Of a stretch of DNA of 64,000 nucleotides, positions 21,583 to 33,652 are shown in pieces. The notes under the pieces are model-generated. The model saw nothing but the letters and a program-made list of their open reading frames with translations, ran no database searches and had not been told where the DNA came from. The DNA lies in NCBI RefSeq assembly GCF_030272615.1, contig NC_081406.1:245637218-245701217 (forward strand). The letters are read 5' to 3'. Position 1 is the stretch's first letter; every line of letters starts with the position of its first letter. This DNA is from Cryptomeria japonica (lineage: Eukaryota; Streptophyta; Pinopsida; Cupressales; Cupressaceae). Position numbers and translations under genes: made by a program.

Positions 21583-21676
21583 TCAACTGGCGGATTGACA
21601 AAATATATCGCAGAACAAAGTAATTACAACCCAGGTTGCAGTAAACAGAACATGACAAAATCAAAGGGGATTCATG

Positions 21677-21862
21677 GGAGATTACCCACGGCTATAGGTA
21701 AGCCACCCCCCCTCCCCACCCCCAAATGGTTGTGGGAATGGCTCACGACTGTGGGTTGAGCCACCCACAACGTGGGTGGGCTCCCCACCCATGGGTTTTC
21801 CCACGGTTGTGGGTAGAGCCTCCACGGTTGTGGGTTGCTACCCACGGCTCTTTCATAGAGCC
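21677..21862. repeat. Cluster of CCCACGG-TGTGGGT inverted motifs
   Basis: About eight copies of CCCAC..GTGGG-type dyads, such as CCCACGGTTGTGGGT and CCACCCACAACGTGGGTGG, crowd into 186 bp of otherwise AT-rich DNA. Each can pair with itself and with its neighbours. No ORF or known site explains it. Confidence 0.75.
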
Positions 21863-23066
21863 AAATAATATCAACAAAAAAAAAAGAAATCGACATATAT
21901 AAAAAAAAATTAAATAGATTTTTTTTTTTAAAGAGACAAAGATTCACCAAGCAAGATTTTAGATACAAAAAATTTAAACTTTCGAACCCATTATCCAAAT
22001 TTTCCAAAAACACAAATTTAATTTCATTTCATTTAACCCAGAATCACAAATAATTTCAATAACCCAATTTCCCCATTTAACCGACAATTCTTTTTTAATT
22101 TTCCCATTACAAAAAATTATACAATCTAATTTTCTTTCAAACTATAAAGAAATATCACGTAAAAGGGAAAATTTGAATCCCTACCTCTTTACACTATCTA
22201 GAAATCAAACACAGAGGTAGAAGAAAGAACCCCAAAGAAATCCACGGCTTCGCTAATCATGATCCACAGAAAAAATTCAATCAACACAAATCAGAAAACT
22301 CCAAGAAAATCTTTCAAAACCCTTCCCTCTGAGAATTTTATTTCCATTTTTTCCCCCAAAATTTCACCAAGCTTCCTCCATATTCATTTCAAAACCCAAG
22401 CCCAGAAATTCACACCCAAAAATTCTTCACGGGAAAACAAAACTTTTTCCCCTTCATTTTCCCAAAAAGCAAAAGATATGTTTTTTTCCAAAAATTAACT
22501 CCTCATACAAAATGCATGCAAGATTCCTCTAATTAATTCCAATAATTTTATATTTCGTAACTCCCCTACACATTCAAATTTTGAATTTTAAAACAAATAA
22601 ATATTAATTACCTTATAAATTGGTTTTCCATGAGCACAATAAAATCCCATAATAAATATCTAATTCCCTTTTAAATAATTATTTTCAAAAAGGTAGAGTG
22701 AATTAAATCACTTAGCTAATGCAAATAACTTAATAGAATATTGCGTAATTTTTAATTTAATTAGTTAATCAATCATTAATACTAAATTATCGTTAATATA
22801 ATAATATTAGTACTCTGACACTATTAGTATCAGATAAGTATTAAACTATACACAAGAGTAACGAATGGTGACACACGAAGACTAACTGGACAAGACCAGA
22901 CAACATCAAAGCCAACAACAATCACAAGGATACCTAACAAGGATCTTGTTCTCGTAGGAACGATGGTCGCGTCAAGGATCTGAACTCCATGTTTTCCACT
23001 TTACCATTGGGTCATAAAGCATGCTCAAACTTGAAGATTCAGGTGGAGTCATTTTTGGTGTCTACA

Positions 23067-24780
23067 GCTACATAAACAAACCGTCAAATGTATACATATA
23101 ACCCATATAATATCATACTGTGAAAAGGGAATGGAAGTGACGTAGCTTGCTTGTAAAGAGCAGTGTGACACTTTTCCCTTTCACCCAAGCACGACAAGGA
23201 TAAAACACAGTGTATGTCAGAACAAATAAACTCAATAAATATAATGATTAAATCCTAACATCACATATATAATCCATCTCAATAATCATCTAACTATCTA
23301 AGCACAAATAACATCATATAATCACATCATAGTCAACAACATGAAAATCATCATTATACCAACGATCCATAGAGCATAGAGTATGAATATCACATATAAA
23401 TCCAAAAGACATAGAAAAGCATCATATTCAAATCAAAATCGACCAACACCAAAAAGAGTCGAAGCCACACAACTCAAAACCACATAGTCTAACAAGCCAA
23501 AAAGAGAGCATGCACTACAACCAAAGTACAAAGATGCACAAATTTAATTTTTTAAACACTTAAATTTGATGTGAGAAAGAAGCATCATTGTGCACAATGT
23601 CAGACTGCAAAGATGCACATTTTTTTTTAAAGAAAAAAAAGTGTTAAAAGGAAGCATCACAAAATGCATATGTAGGCTTGAGTTCATTGATAGTTTCTTG
23701 AATGTTGCAATTCCATCGCTTGAGGAGGCTTGAGATTTGTCGGGGCCTATCATTCAAGATTTTACCGTTTTAGGCCTATAAATCATTTTGATTATGCTTC
23801 CTAAGTGCCTTGTACAACGTGTTTTTAATAAAATAAAACACCTTTACCTTAGTATTTCTCGACTATAACTGAATCTATTAGTAAGTACCCTTGACCTAAT
23901 TTTGGCCATTTATGGGCATTAGTATAATTTCTTTGCACATTTCAGCCTTGTCTTTTATGGCTGGTTAGTCTCTTTCCATTACTGGTATTGGTTTACACTG
24001 TTAAGGTATATTTTCTTGATCTTTCACAAAAAATGGGTCTCTCTTAGAAGTGTTATGTTCTTATTGTCCCCAAATCTTTCCATTTAAGCATACTCATTTT
24101 ATTTTTATCCGCATACTTTATACAATTATCTAGTTTCTATATAAAATAATTAAATTTCAATTCCAATCTGTATATCAAAACAAAATAAGATGATATATCA
24201 AATGTTGTTGAGCTTCAGTGGTATAATAAATGGGTTTCTAATGCCATGCATACATCACAAACGCATCTAAAGGTTTGCTTGACAACTTTAAAAGAAGATA
24301 ATCAAATTTGTAGATTCAAAAATCTATTCCGCAACTTCTAAGAAGTCTACTTCACCTTACAACAACCAGGCAAGAAATAAATTTTGTAAGCAGTATGTTG
24401 TTAATGTCTTTGAGTTGTCCAACATTGAAACGTGGAAAGAAGTAAACTGAGATATCAACATGCCTTTGCAATATGATATTGTTCATAATAGAGTGATGAT
24501 TTCAAGTTGAGCACATTGATGGTTGCATAGGGCAAGAACAATTAATAACAGGAGGTTGAGATCAAACTATACTTTTAATCTTATAGGTGGTGTGATGTAA
24601 TGAGTGAGTATTGTACTTTCACTAACAAAAGTAGATATAAAGGAGCAGCTAGGTTAACAGGTGGAGCGATTTGGCTTTGCAAAATATTGTGATATGATGT
24701 AATAATAAATGTAGCCAAAAATATTGAAATTTTGACAATCAAGTACATAATAACATGGATTAAAACCTAATTTTCCAAAT
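23067..24780. other. AT-rich stretch without recognisable genes
   Basis: No coding signal. Near 23530-23680 two similar segments starting CAAAGATGCACA occur about 80 bp apart. Nothing else is recognised. Confidence 0.4.
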
Positions 24781-25045
24781 ATTAAATAGTTATTCATTAA
24801 CATCAAAGAAAGGGTTCAATATCAAAAATTAATTTTATTTTGTTACCTTATTGTAGAGCCCAAGATCAAGTTGCAAATTTTTTTCCTCAAGAAACTAAAG
24901 AAAGACAAATTTGGACGTTATGGAGATCTGATGACAGTTACAGCTAAAGTGATAAGCACAACTGAAGTGATAGATCAAAGTAACATTAATTTTGTAGATG
25001 AAAGTCTTTAAGGCCTTAGGTAATAGGTCAGATTAAATATAAGAT
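24780..25045 (+). repeat. Diverged direct repeat, copy A
   Basis: Resembles 26050-26295. Both have a pyrimidine-rich stretch ending in AG (24856) followed by CAAGATCA(A/G)G(T/A)TGCAA, then AAAGAAAGACAAATTTG or similar, then AGTTACA, and finish with CTTAGGTA(A/T)TAGG. The 24857-24968 part is open in one frame and looks exon-like, but I recognise no protein. Confidence 0.5.
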
Positions 25046-25102
25046 GTCATAATATGATACAACATCATATTACATTAATAATGTATTATGAATTATCATT
25101 AA

Positions 25103-25850
25103 ATGTTTATTAATAATAGCATCTTAGACATGCCCACTCTCCCAGCGCAAGGGCTCAACAACATAGTGGTGGACTTCTGTGAAGATCACTTGACTATTCA
25201 TGCTTCAGACGCTCTAGTTGATGGTTCATCTCAGGATGACGAGTCCTTTTATGATGTTGAATCTTCTCTTCCAGTTTTAGTTTCTCATGTGATTGGTGCA
25301 TCTCTAGCAAGTTCCACTCCCGCTCCATCCAATCCTGTTGGTGAGTCTTACCCACCCTTTGCTCTCGTTGCTTATTTTGCTATTCCATCAACGTCAAATT
25401 AATTCAGCCTACTCCCAAGGCGGTTGTTTGACATCTCACTACTTTGACTTGACATTCCTTTATTCCTTTTGCACCCATGGATGGGACCTTTGTGGGGGAA
25501 TCCTCCCTCACTTCTCCTAGATCTAAGGACTTGGATGATAATATTTCCTACAGATGTAGGAAGAAAGAAGAAAGGTCTTCCCAAATTTGTTTCTCAATCT
25601 CATACTAGAGAGAAGGGTGTGATATTGAAAAGGGTTGGGTTTGGCATTGTCTAGGGTGTATCTCTGGGTACTCTTGTTTCATGCTTTTTGGTTGTAGTTA
25701 TTTTAGTGTGTGCTTGACAGCTTGGCTGAAGTAGTGTCTACTCCCATCTGGAAGGTTGTTGTACTTGTCTCTGCCTGTAGGCTTGCTTTGTAAAAGGGTT
25801 GGGACCCTTGTTTCCCATTTTATCTTATCAAAAACATATAAGACGAGTAA
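25103..25850 (+). mobile_element. LINE-like remnant
   Basis: ORF 25103-25402 and the frame around 25470-25654 (TDVGRKKKGLPKF) resemble the end of a plant L1-type first ORF. They are followed by a GT-rich tail ending GTTTCCCATTTTATCTTATC and AAAAACA, the way plant L1 3' ends often look. No reverse transcriptase is present, so it would be an internally deleted copy. The assignment rests on style rather than a conserved domain. Confidence 0.35.
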
Positions 25851-26049
25851 AGTGAATAAAGGAAATAGGCAGTCTTCTTTCATGTCCATTTGTGGTCATA
25901 ATATATGACTATTGATAACAAAATGCAGCCATATTAATTTTTTATTCATCCTAGAGTTTTTCCCATATATCATAGATTGAATATTGAATACCTTTTCACT
26001 ATTTCAGAAAATGTCTCCCGGTGAGAGATGACAAGTTTACCTTCCTAAT

Positions 26050-26295
26050 CTTTCCTAAAATTATAAATTTTTACACCTAACATCAAAAATAAGCTCAACA
26101 TAAGACAATACATTTAATTTTTTCATTTATTACAGAACACAAGATCAGGATGCAACTATTTTCAGGGAGTGAGGAAAGACATATTTGAAAATTTTGGAAA
26201 CCTATTGGGAGTTACAACCAATGAAATTAACACAGGTAGGGTGTAGATAAGTGTAATGTTTATTTTATAGGCAAAAGCCTTAGGTATTAGGACAT
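26050..26295 (+). repeat. Diverged direct repeat, copy B
   Basis: Partner of 24780-25045, about 1.28 kb downstream in the same orientation. TTTATTACAG ends at 26135, and the following 100 bases are open in one frame (CNYFQGVRKDIFENFG). The match runs to about 26295, which blurs the left edge of the adjacent LTR. Confidence 0.5.
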
Positions 26296-26480
26296 TTCAT
26301 ACAAGAACACTCCCTACCTAATCTCGCATGTCATTGGTGCTCTTATGACCGCTCTTGCCTTTATAAGAAGATCTCTTATACATTATTATTCATCTCAATA
26401 CAATCATCTATTGGGTGAAATATATTTCTCTCTTTGTGTGAAGGTTTATAGCTATATGTAGATCCTGGCATACTTCTACA
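26296..26480 (+). repeat. 5' LTR, 5'-truncated or with unclear left edge
   Basis: Aligns with the 3' LTR from CTCCCTACCTA to CTTCTACA. A TATA-like TTTATAAGAAG is at about 26360. Upstream the 3' LTR has extra sequence (TGTTGGAGTAAATT...) that is missing or replaced here. Confidence 0.7.
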
Positions 26481-26492
26481 TGGTATCAGAGC
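26481..26492 (+). other. tRNA-Met primer-binding site
   Basis: TGGTATCAGAGC directly follows the LTR end CTACA. It is complementary to the 3' end of initiator tRNA-Met, the standard primer of plant copia elements. Confidence 0.9.
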
Positions 26493-29054
26493 CAACATCC
26501 AACAACTTCTTCCGCTCTTGAGAATTCTCATCAGTAGGTTTTGAGGTCAGATTTTAGGAAGCGACTGAATTAATTGCAAATCTTGGTTTATTCTTGGTGA
26601 TTTTACAATTTCAATTGCTAGCATTTGAAACCAAAAAAAAAAACTATTTCGCTTGGTGGATTTGGTAGAGTCCACGATTGGTCTTGGATTTGATTTGCAA
26701 GCCTGTGGTATTCTACAGGCAAAATCTGCAACATAGCTTGCCAATGCTTTGATCGGCTTAGGGCATATTCATTGATTGGCATTTGGAGGACGTATCCACT
26801 CTTGGTTCCGTTTTGGCAATATCTTTCTCCACCATTGGATCAAGTGTATTACAGATGCATTTCTAATTGCATTTATTGTATGAACTCAACATATCGATAA
26901 TTGTATCAACATTATTATCCTTGTTCATGGTTGGCCTTTGCATCGGATCTATATTGATCAGCGTTTATACATTTGTATAACTACTTGAATATTTATTGGG
27001 TTGTCTGTGTGGAGTGTATATCTCTTTGCATTGTTCAGGCAATTTATCGTTTTTGGATCAGGTTTCTTCTTCAGGTTTGACTGATCCATGTTGACAAGTC
27101 ATGGCTTTTATTTTGGCTAGCCCATTATATCTATTGTATCGACAGATTTTGCATTGGACAAGCATTGTTTCATTGCTTGGCTCACATTTGGGCACTGCAT
27201 TTATTTGCAATGAGTGGCCTTGTGATTGGAAAGGTGTATCTGGTGGTACTCGTCATTTCCCTCGTCATTTCCCTCTTCATTGGCATGCGTTGTACCTACT
27301 ATTGACCACCATGATCACTTGACATTTTTTGGTGCTCAACCAGACTTCATCAAGCCCATGTTTCATTGTGGAGAAATCCCTTTATTGTTGGTCGGGTTGA
27401 TTAATCAGATATTAGGTGTGCATTTTTTAAGTCTGTCTGTATTCGTTTTGATTGAAGAAACAGTCTTTGGCGTAATTTTCTTATTGGAGGGCGAGTTTTG
27501 TCAGGTGTTTTCTTGGGCATTTATTTGCACAAATGAAATTTCTTTGTTCGGTATTCCTTTTGTTTTGGACAGAGTATTATTCTGTAATAATGTGCCACAA
27601 TTTCTTGCTAAGAGTATTGGTTGCTCAAGACTCTGAGCATTTTGCATTGCGGGGCGTCCTAATCATTGCAAGCCAAGTTTCCAGTTTTTTGGATTAGGCA
27701 TTCATTGCCTCATTACATCTACCCGTTGGTGTATTTGTGATCCAAGACAGCGATTGTGTTTAATCTCGTGACATGTGCTCGGGCTCCTTTTTCACTTTGG
27801 TAGTTGTTTCAAGCGGTGTTCTTCACAAGTTGTGAACTTGTATTCTTCCTTAGCAACGGCATTTGAAAATTGGGTTGGCATTAACTTGTGTTTGGCACAA
27901 GTTGGCCCTCGTATGTTGTACCGATCCACGTATAGCTGAGATCCATAGCATTTTGTGACAGGCGCATTTGTTTGTGCCATCGCTACATTTTCCAGAGTTT
28001 ATATTTACTGCTTGATTGGGTGATCTAATTCAGCTCACATCCACGTTTTATATTGACAGAGGAGAACGATGTGTTTTTTATAAAGGTTGTGGCATTACTT
28101 TTTGCTACCTCGCAGAGTTTTAGCCCAATTGGGGTGGCATTATATTGGTTTGGTTGACACTATTTTGTTTTTACCAGTAGCAGTAGATCCCTCAAGTCCT
28201 CATTGGTTGACACAAAAATATTGCACCAAATATTTTCTTTGAAAGTAGATTAGGGCTTGGTTGTGGGCCCATGGTTGTATTGCCTTTGGGCAGTTTTGTC
28301 CCATATTGTTGTCGTGGGGAGATTTTGAGAGCTTTATATAGCGCGACACACAACCTTCACCATGAGCATGTGCTCATAAGTGCTCACTGGCTCTCATTTG
28401 CTTCATGTAGCTTCTGATTATTGGCTCATGGTGTGCAGAGCTTGCATTGTTTGGTGCTTGTGGAGGATGAAAGAAGATATTTTGTGGCGCGAGAAAATCG
28501 CCACTCTCGCTTATCGAGATCTTCTCAACCCATAGGGCTAATTTTTCACCCCCGACATCAAAAACAATCACATGGAGTAACTAACAACTGCATTTTTTGC
28601 CTCAAAGCCCATTTTATAGGCATTTTTTTCAAATTCACATAACTTCTCCAAACAGAGGCCATTTTTTGCAATCCACGTATTGACATAAAGCTCTTCCGTC
28701 AACTTCACATTGGACGAGGTACTTTTCAAATATTTTTGTTGTTTGGTGCAGAATTTTGTCTATTGAAGTTTGAATCTTGGTTTGCACAATATCATTTTGT
28801 TAATCTCCACATGATGTGACTAGTGTATCTTTGATGACATAATGGGTTTTTCTTTGGAGAGGGGGAACTATAGGCAATGGAGCGATTTTATAATCACTCA
28901 TCTTCGTGAGGTGATTTATTGCCCTATTTGTATAATGAAGTTCCTATTCCTGGCACACCTTGTGAGCATAGTATTTAGAAAGCATATAGGGCTCAAGTTT
29001 TTAGAGTAATTTTTTATAGTATTGAATATGACATTTTAGAGTCACTTATTCATT
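26493..29054 (+). other. Non-coding interior of the copia-type element
   Basis: T-rich sequence with short open frames (27101-27322 and 27226-27636 among others) that carry no family motif. No gag or pol domain was found on either strand. Confidence 0.55.
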
Positions 29055-29741
29055 TTGAGTGCCCACATGCTCTTTGGACTCACAATTGGGAGGTATATGG
29101 TGATCATGATACTCTGCCCTCTCTCAATGATTGATTATCATGTGCCTCTTCATTCTTCAAAGCAAATAACCCATGTTTGTGATCTTTTGGAGGATTTGGA
29201 AACTTCAAATGAGGTTGCAAATGCTTCAAAGGTCCCTGATTCTTCGTCAAAGATACTTGATCCACCTTCACTAGAGATTTCCATCATTCCTGAGTTGCAA
29301 GTGTCCATTTGTCTTCCTGATTGGGATTCCTATTTGTCAGATATTTGTTCCTTGTTTGTGGAATCTCACATTTCAAGTTTGGAGGACACAATTGAGGGTT
29401 TATCCCTCTTATTTAATGATAGTTGCAATGCACCTATTGTCACTTCATCTTTGTCTATGGAGCTTGTTCATGATCAGTTTCCATTGGTTCCTTGTTTGTC
29501 ACCTATTATGATTGGGCATGTACCTAATTGGTTTGTGACATCTTCTTCCAAAGACTTGGCGACACATGAGCACATTTCAGAGACATCATCATTCTACATT
29601 TGGATTCCACTTCCTAATTCCTATCCAAAATCAAAAGCATTCCTACATTTGTACTTGGTTTATCTTTTTTCCAATGGGAGAAATGTTGTTTGTAGGTATT
29701 GGACTATGTTTTGCCTTCAAGCATTCACCATCTCTACATGA
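29055..29741 (+). CDS. Hypothetical 228-codon ORF inside the copia-type element
   Basis: The largest open frame of the element, ending about 300 bp before the 3' LTR. The middle is Ser/Leu/Asp-rich (SKVPDSSSKILDPPSLEI, then LPDWDSYLSDICSLFVES). A later part is hydrophobic. No knuckle, protease, integrase or polymerase motif is visible and I do not recognise a family. Its length in an otherwise stop-rich element may mean it was translated, or that it is captured or spacer sequence. Confidence 0.4.
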   Translation: MSAHMLFGLTIGRYMVIMILCPLSMIDYHVPLHSSKQITHVCDLLEDLETSNEVANASKVPDSSSKILDPPSLEISIIPELQVSICLPDWDSYLSDICSLFVESHISSLEDTIEGLSLLFNDSCNAPIVTSSLSMELVHDQFPLVPCLSPIMIGHVPNWFVTSSSKDLATHEHISETSSFYIWIPLPNSYPKSKAFLHLYLVYLFSNGRNVVCRYWTMFCLQAFTIST

Positions 29742-30030
29742 CATTATTCATTATGGGGGGGCTATGTAGTCTCCTTTCTTTCCTATGGAGGGATATTTGA
29801 TTGTATATACATAATTTATGTAGTCTTTGGAGAGTGTGAATGAGTCCTCCATCCTTGCATCTTGTTTGTTTCTCTCTTTTGGAGAGAAGTTTTATCCCAT
29901 GTGGGTTTTTCCTTTACTCTGTTTGTGAGAGATCTCATTTCTTTGCATTTGCATTGTACATGGGTACCTAAAATGATTTTGTAGCCAGGACTCATATTGC
30001 ATATTTACTCTATGCTTAAGTTCCACTTAA

Positions 30031-30037
30031 GGGGGGG
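30031..30037 (+). other. Polypurine tract of the copia-type element
   Basis: Seven G directly before TGTTGGAG. The 30 bases before it (30001-30030, ATATTTACTCTATGCTTAAG...) repeat a piece of the LTR found again at about 30053-30082. Confidence 0.7.
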
Positions 30038-30315
30038 TGTTGGAGTAAATTAATATTTACTCTATGCTTAAGTTCCACTTAGGTACTAGTTGTCATAATT
30101 TAATATTTCCTAAGTGCATAGGTGTTGGTTATACCTACTCCCTACCTACCCTCACGCCTCATCGGTGCTTTCATAACCCCTCTTGCCTCTATAAGTAGAG
30201 CTCTTGTACATTATTAGTCATCTCAATACAATCATCTTATTTGGTGAAATATATTTCTCTGTGTGAAGGTTTATAGCTGTCTGTTAATCATGGCACAGAA
30301 GTGCATACTTCTACA
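30038..30315 (+). repeat. 3' LTR of the copia-type element
   Basis: 278 bp, TGTTGGAG...TTCTACA. TATA-like CTCTATAAGTAG at about 30190. It shares its last ~190 bp with 26296-26480. Confidence 0.75.
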
Positions 30316-31800
30316 TCTAATTGTTATTTTTATACTTTACTGATAATGAAATGGGTTCATATTATATTAGCAATAATTCATGGGCTGTGTGTAGGGGCAA
30401 ACATGAGTGACGGAAACAAAAATAGTGGAGACATGCAAGCAAGCTAATAAGGGCAAGCAAATGCAGAGAAGATCCAGCATCCAGCAGAAGATGTGAACAA
30501 TTTCTCTGACTCAAGCATTTAAGCTCAGGAAATCACAGGATGGTCGGAGCAATTAAAAGCCAGTTTAAAAAGCAAGGCAGGGAGCAAAATTTGATGTCAG
30601 CTTCTGCATGAATAAGATTTTTTTGGCTCAAGATTTCTCGGCTGGGAAGCCAAATTTCAATAAAGAAGCAGCTTCCGCTGATACTGCACTTAAGATCCTG
30701 GCAACTAACTTATAGGAGAGGTTCTGCAATAAAAAAACCCAAGGGTTTCTGATTTTATAAATGTTGGAAATCCTTATCAGGAGTGAACATATTTGTTTTA
30801 AAGGATTGGCAACTTCCAAGGGTTCTGGATGCACGGGAGAAAAAGTATGCAACAAAAACAGACTGAAGCCCATTTCCCCAAGTAATTCATTAAAACCTTT
30901 CTGGATAATATTACTTCTGATGGAAATATAGATGCCTTGGGGATAAATTTGGAGGTGGAAAACAATAGGGTGCTGATTCCTGTTTTTTTTGAGGAACATT
31001 CCAATTAGATTTACCATTGAGATTCCCGGCCTACTTGTCTCATAAGAAACAATGGAAGGTTTCTCTTAGAATCTTAGAGATTGGCCTTGATCTTCAAATT
31101 CTCAGGCAGGAGGCCTGATGATGAGGAATTGACACTGAATGGCAGCTACCTGGCCAATCTGCCCTCTTCTGAAGATCTTTTCTTTTACAAACAGATTCTT
31201 CCAAGCTGTGTTTCAGTTTTAAAAAAAAATAAGGGATGTGATTCTTGAACAGGGCCCTTTGTTTTGTGGCAGCAAGGATTTGCATTAAACAATGAACTCC
31301 ACTTTTTATTCCTAATATTGGTGAGATTTCAGAAATTTTAATTTGGATCTGGCTGCACAGATGGCCCATAGAGATGACGAATCCAGAAAAGCTCAGGCAG
31401 ATTGCTAGTTTGATGGGAGACTTCAAAAAGGAAGATTCTTTGGTGGGCAGGGATGGAAGAACTTTTACTCACCTGTGTATGAAAGTGGACCTTTCAAAAC
31501 CCCTTATTCACTCTGTTCATGTCAGTTCCTCTTTGGGTTTGTGAAATCAAAGCATTGATAATGAGGGGCCACCAGGGATTTTTTAAGAAGAAACCACCTT
31601 AAATTTTTCGAGCACGCAGGGATGGTGGCGGGAGCAAGGATACTTTTGACTGAAAGTGAGGAGAAGACCACGGAGGAGCTGGTGGGTTTGGATGATGCCC
31701 GTTAAAATGACGTGAGTGCTGATGCGTCCCAATGGATTATAGAAGCTCTCTTCTCACACAAAGGACGGAGAGCTTTGGCTCCTCCCTTGACTTCTAATAA
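30316..31800. other. Stretch without recognisable genes, possibly LINE body
   Basis: Open fragments on the minus strand (30628-31017, 31094-31426) have no family motif. The style of the sequence, leading into a LINE-like 3' end at about 32020, suggests a decayed LINE, but I could not find a polymerase or endonuclease motif. Confidence 0.3.
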
Positions 31801-31839
31801 AAAAATTATATTAGAAGGTTACTTAATTTTATTTCAATT

Positions 31840-32027
31840 TAGATTTCTATGGGTTGGGTTTACCTTTGGGCTCAAGGTCTTTTAGCGATGGTTTTATTTT
31901 TAGATGTTTTGTATTGGAGTTGGTAGTTTTTGAAGCCATGATAAGTCCATTCTCTCACTAACTGGCCTTTCTAGGTCAGCTTTGTTTTGGAAAGGTCCCT
32001 TTAAACCCTTTACCTATCAAAAAAAAT
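31840..32027 (+). mobile_element. LINE-like 3' end
   Basis: A GT-rich tail ending AAACCCTTTACCTATCAAAA and a short A run. Together with a similar tail at 25790-25840 it looks like the 3' untranslated end of plant L1 elements. No coding part is identifiable. Confidence 0.35.
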
Positions 32028-32985
32028 GAAATCAGCCCATATTAAAGTACAAAGCTTTCGATCAAAAGAACCAAACAAAGCTAGAAGAATTAGAAACAAT
32101 TTTTAAAACAAGTAAATACATTTTTATAGATCGTGCATACCATCTCTGCCTAAAGGATGTTAAAATTCAATCAATGTCATCATAAAAATATTTGTAGGAG
32201 AAAACATAGCTCAACAATGACAATAAACAAATAAAAGAACCTTACAAGAAAATTAAATGGGATTATATCATAACAAGTTTCTTCAGTTAAGAAAACTTGA
32301 GTAATAATTGATCTTTTGAATTTTTTTATTATATACATATCAACAAAATAGACGTAATGAATGAATGATCAAGCCATCAAATATAGAATTCTCAAGACCA
32401 TCTTTACATAAAACATCAACCCCATGCCATCGAGCAAGCATAATTCACCACCAGTTTTCCATCGCTAGCAAAGTTCTGATCACAATACAACCAAACAGAC
32501 ACCATATAGTTAGTTTACACTCAGTGAACCATAAATTTCTATTTAAGTACCATAATCACATATCATAGATTAGGATTTATTGGTAGGCTCATCGCAAGGA
32601 ACTTAGGTAACTTGTCAAGTGAGAGCAGATTTGTTGTTGTTAACAAAACTTCATGCCAAATCCTCAAAAAAAACTAGTATTAATTGACTAGTATTTATGT
32701 TAAAATATTTAAGAGAAATTAAAAAGCAATTAATGCAACTGGTAACTACATACAACCAATATATCCATTAAACATCTACATCCTGAAAGTGTAGTTTCCA
32801 AAGGAGATTAAAAGCATCTGCAACAGATAATGGGTGTGACAGCCTTGTCAATCCTCAAATATTGCATAAATTGATATCTAAGTCTTGAAAAGAGAAAAGA
32901 AGATTTCCATTAATTATTTGAAATTTTTCAAATACTTATGTTTTTGATATCTATTGATATTACTGTTACTACATGTCCACCACGT
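32028..32985. other. AT-rich stretch without recognisable genes
   Basis: No convincing ORF on either strand. A 32365-32568 frame (67 codons) lacks any motif. Confidence 0.4.
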
Positions 32986-33652
32986 AATCATGTGCTGCCT
33001 GGGGGACACATCCCCGTCACGTTTCCAGGATGGGGGGACGTCAACAGAACATCCCCTTGCCAAACCCTCTGAAATGGCTGGAACCGTTTCCTACCCATTG
33101 GGGATGTCTCAGCATCCCCAAGATGGCGAGGGGACGCCAAAAATGTCCCTCACCGTCACAAGCACAGTGAACAATCCCCCGCATCAGGGACGGCTTCCAG
33201 GCAGTTAAAACAAACAAAAAAAATGCTTTGTTTTTAAAAAAAATCATTGTTACTGACATGGGGGGCCCACAATTAGGTTACAAACACTTAGTGAACCCTA
33301 AAATGCCAAAATACTTAAAACCAAAAGAAAAGTATAACCCAGCCACCAATTTTTCACTTTCATTTTCTCAGGTTTTGCTCCTTTGTGTGAGAGTTTGCTA
33401 GTTGGAGAAGATATTGGCATGCTCTAGAGGAGAGATTGGACTGATTAGAGGAGATCTTGGACTGATTTTTGTCTTGCTTCAAGTCTGAAACAAGTTCTCA
33501 GCTTCAAGTTTCCAGCTACAGTGAAGGTATGTTAATTGCTTTTATAGTTTTTAAAACAAATTCTAAGTTTTTAGCTTGCCAGTGAGTTTGTAGATTGAAT
33601 AAATTTTCATTAATTTGTTTTCAGACATTCAACCATAAATAAAAACATACAA

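Larger units (their letters stand above)
19916..23066 (-). mobile_element. Candidate large solo LTR, minus orientation
   Basis: Read on the minus strand, the segment begins TGTAGACACCAAAAATGAC (from 23066) and ends GGGGGCATTACA (to 19916), a TG...CA unit of 3,151 bp with a start typical of Tat-type LTRs. It has no coding capacity. It contains three or more GTTACCCTGGTGA-like phrases (20630-20930), a CA microsatellite and a GTGGGT hairpin cluster. The flanking five bases are GCCAA and GCTAC, which match at only three positions, so the boundaries are not proven by a target duplication. Confidence 0.45.
26296..30315 (+). mobile_element. Copia-type non-autonomous LTR element without pol
   Basis: The 5' LTR (to 26480) and 3' LTR (30038-30315) share their final ~190 bp, including CAATACAATCATCT, GGTGAAATATATTTCTCT and the end CATACTTCTACA. 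TGGTATCAGAGC (26481-26492) is the tRNA-Met initiator primer site usual in copia elements, and a G-run polypurine tract (30031-30037) precedes the 3' LTR. The 3.5-kb interior holds no gag, integrase or polymerase motif, so this is a LARD-like passenger element. The 5' LTR seems to lack its first part. Confidence 0.75.

Noticed and set aside
21672-22013. 113-codon minus-strand ORF with NPQPW repeats as a seed-storage-like protein
   Set aside because: The repeats come from the CCCAC/GTGGG dyad cluster and the frame has no start context or signal peptide.
19911-23071. GCCAA / GCTAC as target duplication of the candidate large LTR
   Set aside because: Only three of five bases agree, no better than chance.
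26252-30320. TGTAA / TCTAA as target duplication of the copia-type element with LTR start at 26257
   Set aside because: Similarity between the diverged repeats continues to about 26295, so the LTR probably starts later or is truncated, and the match is only four of five.
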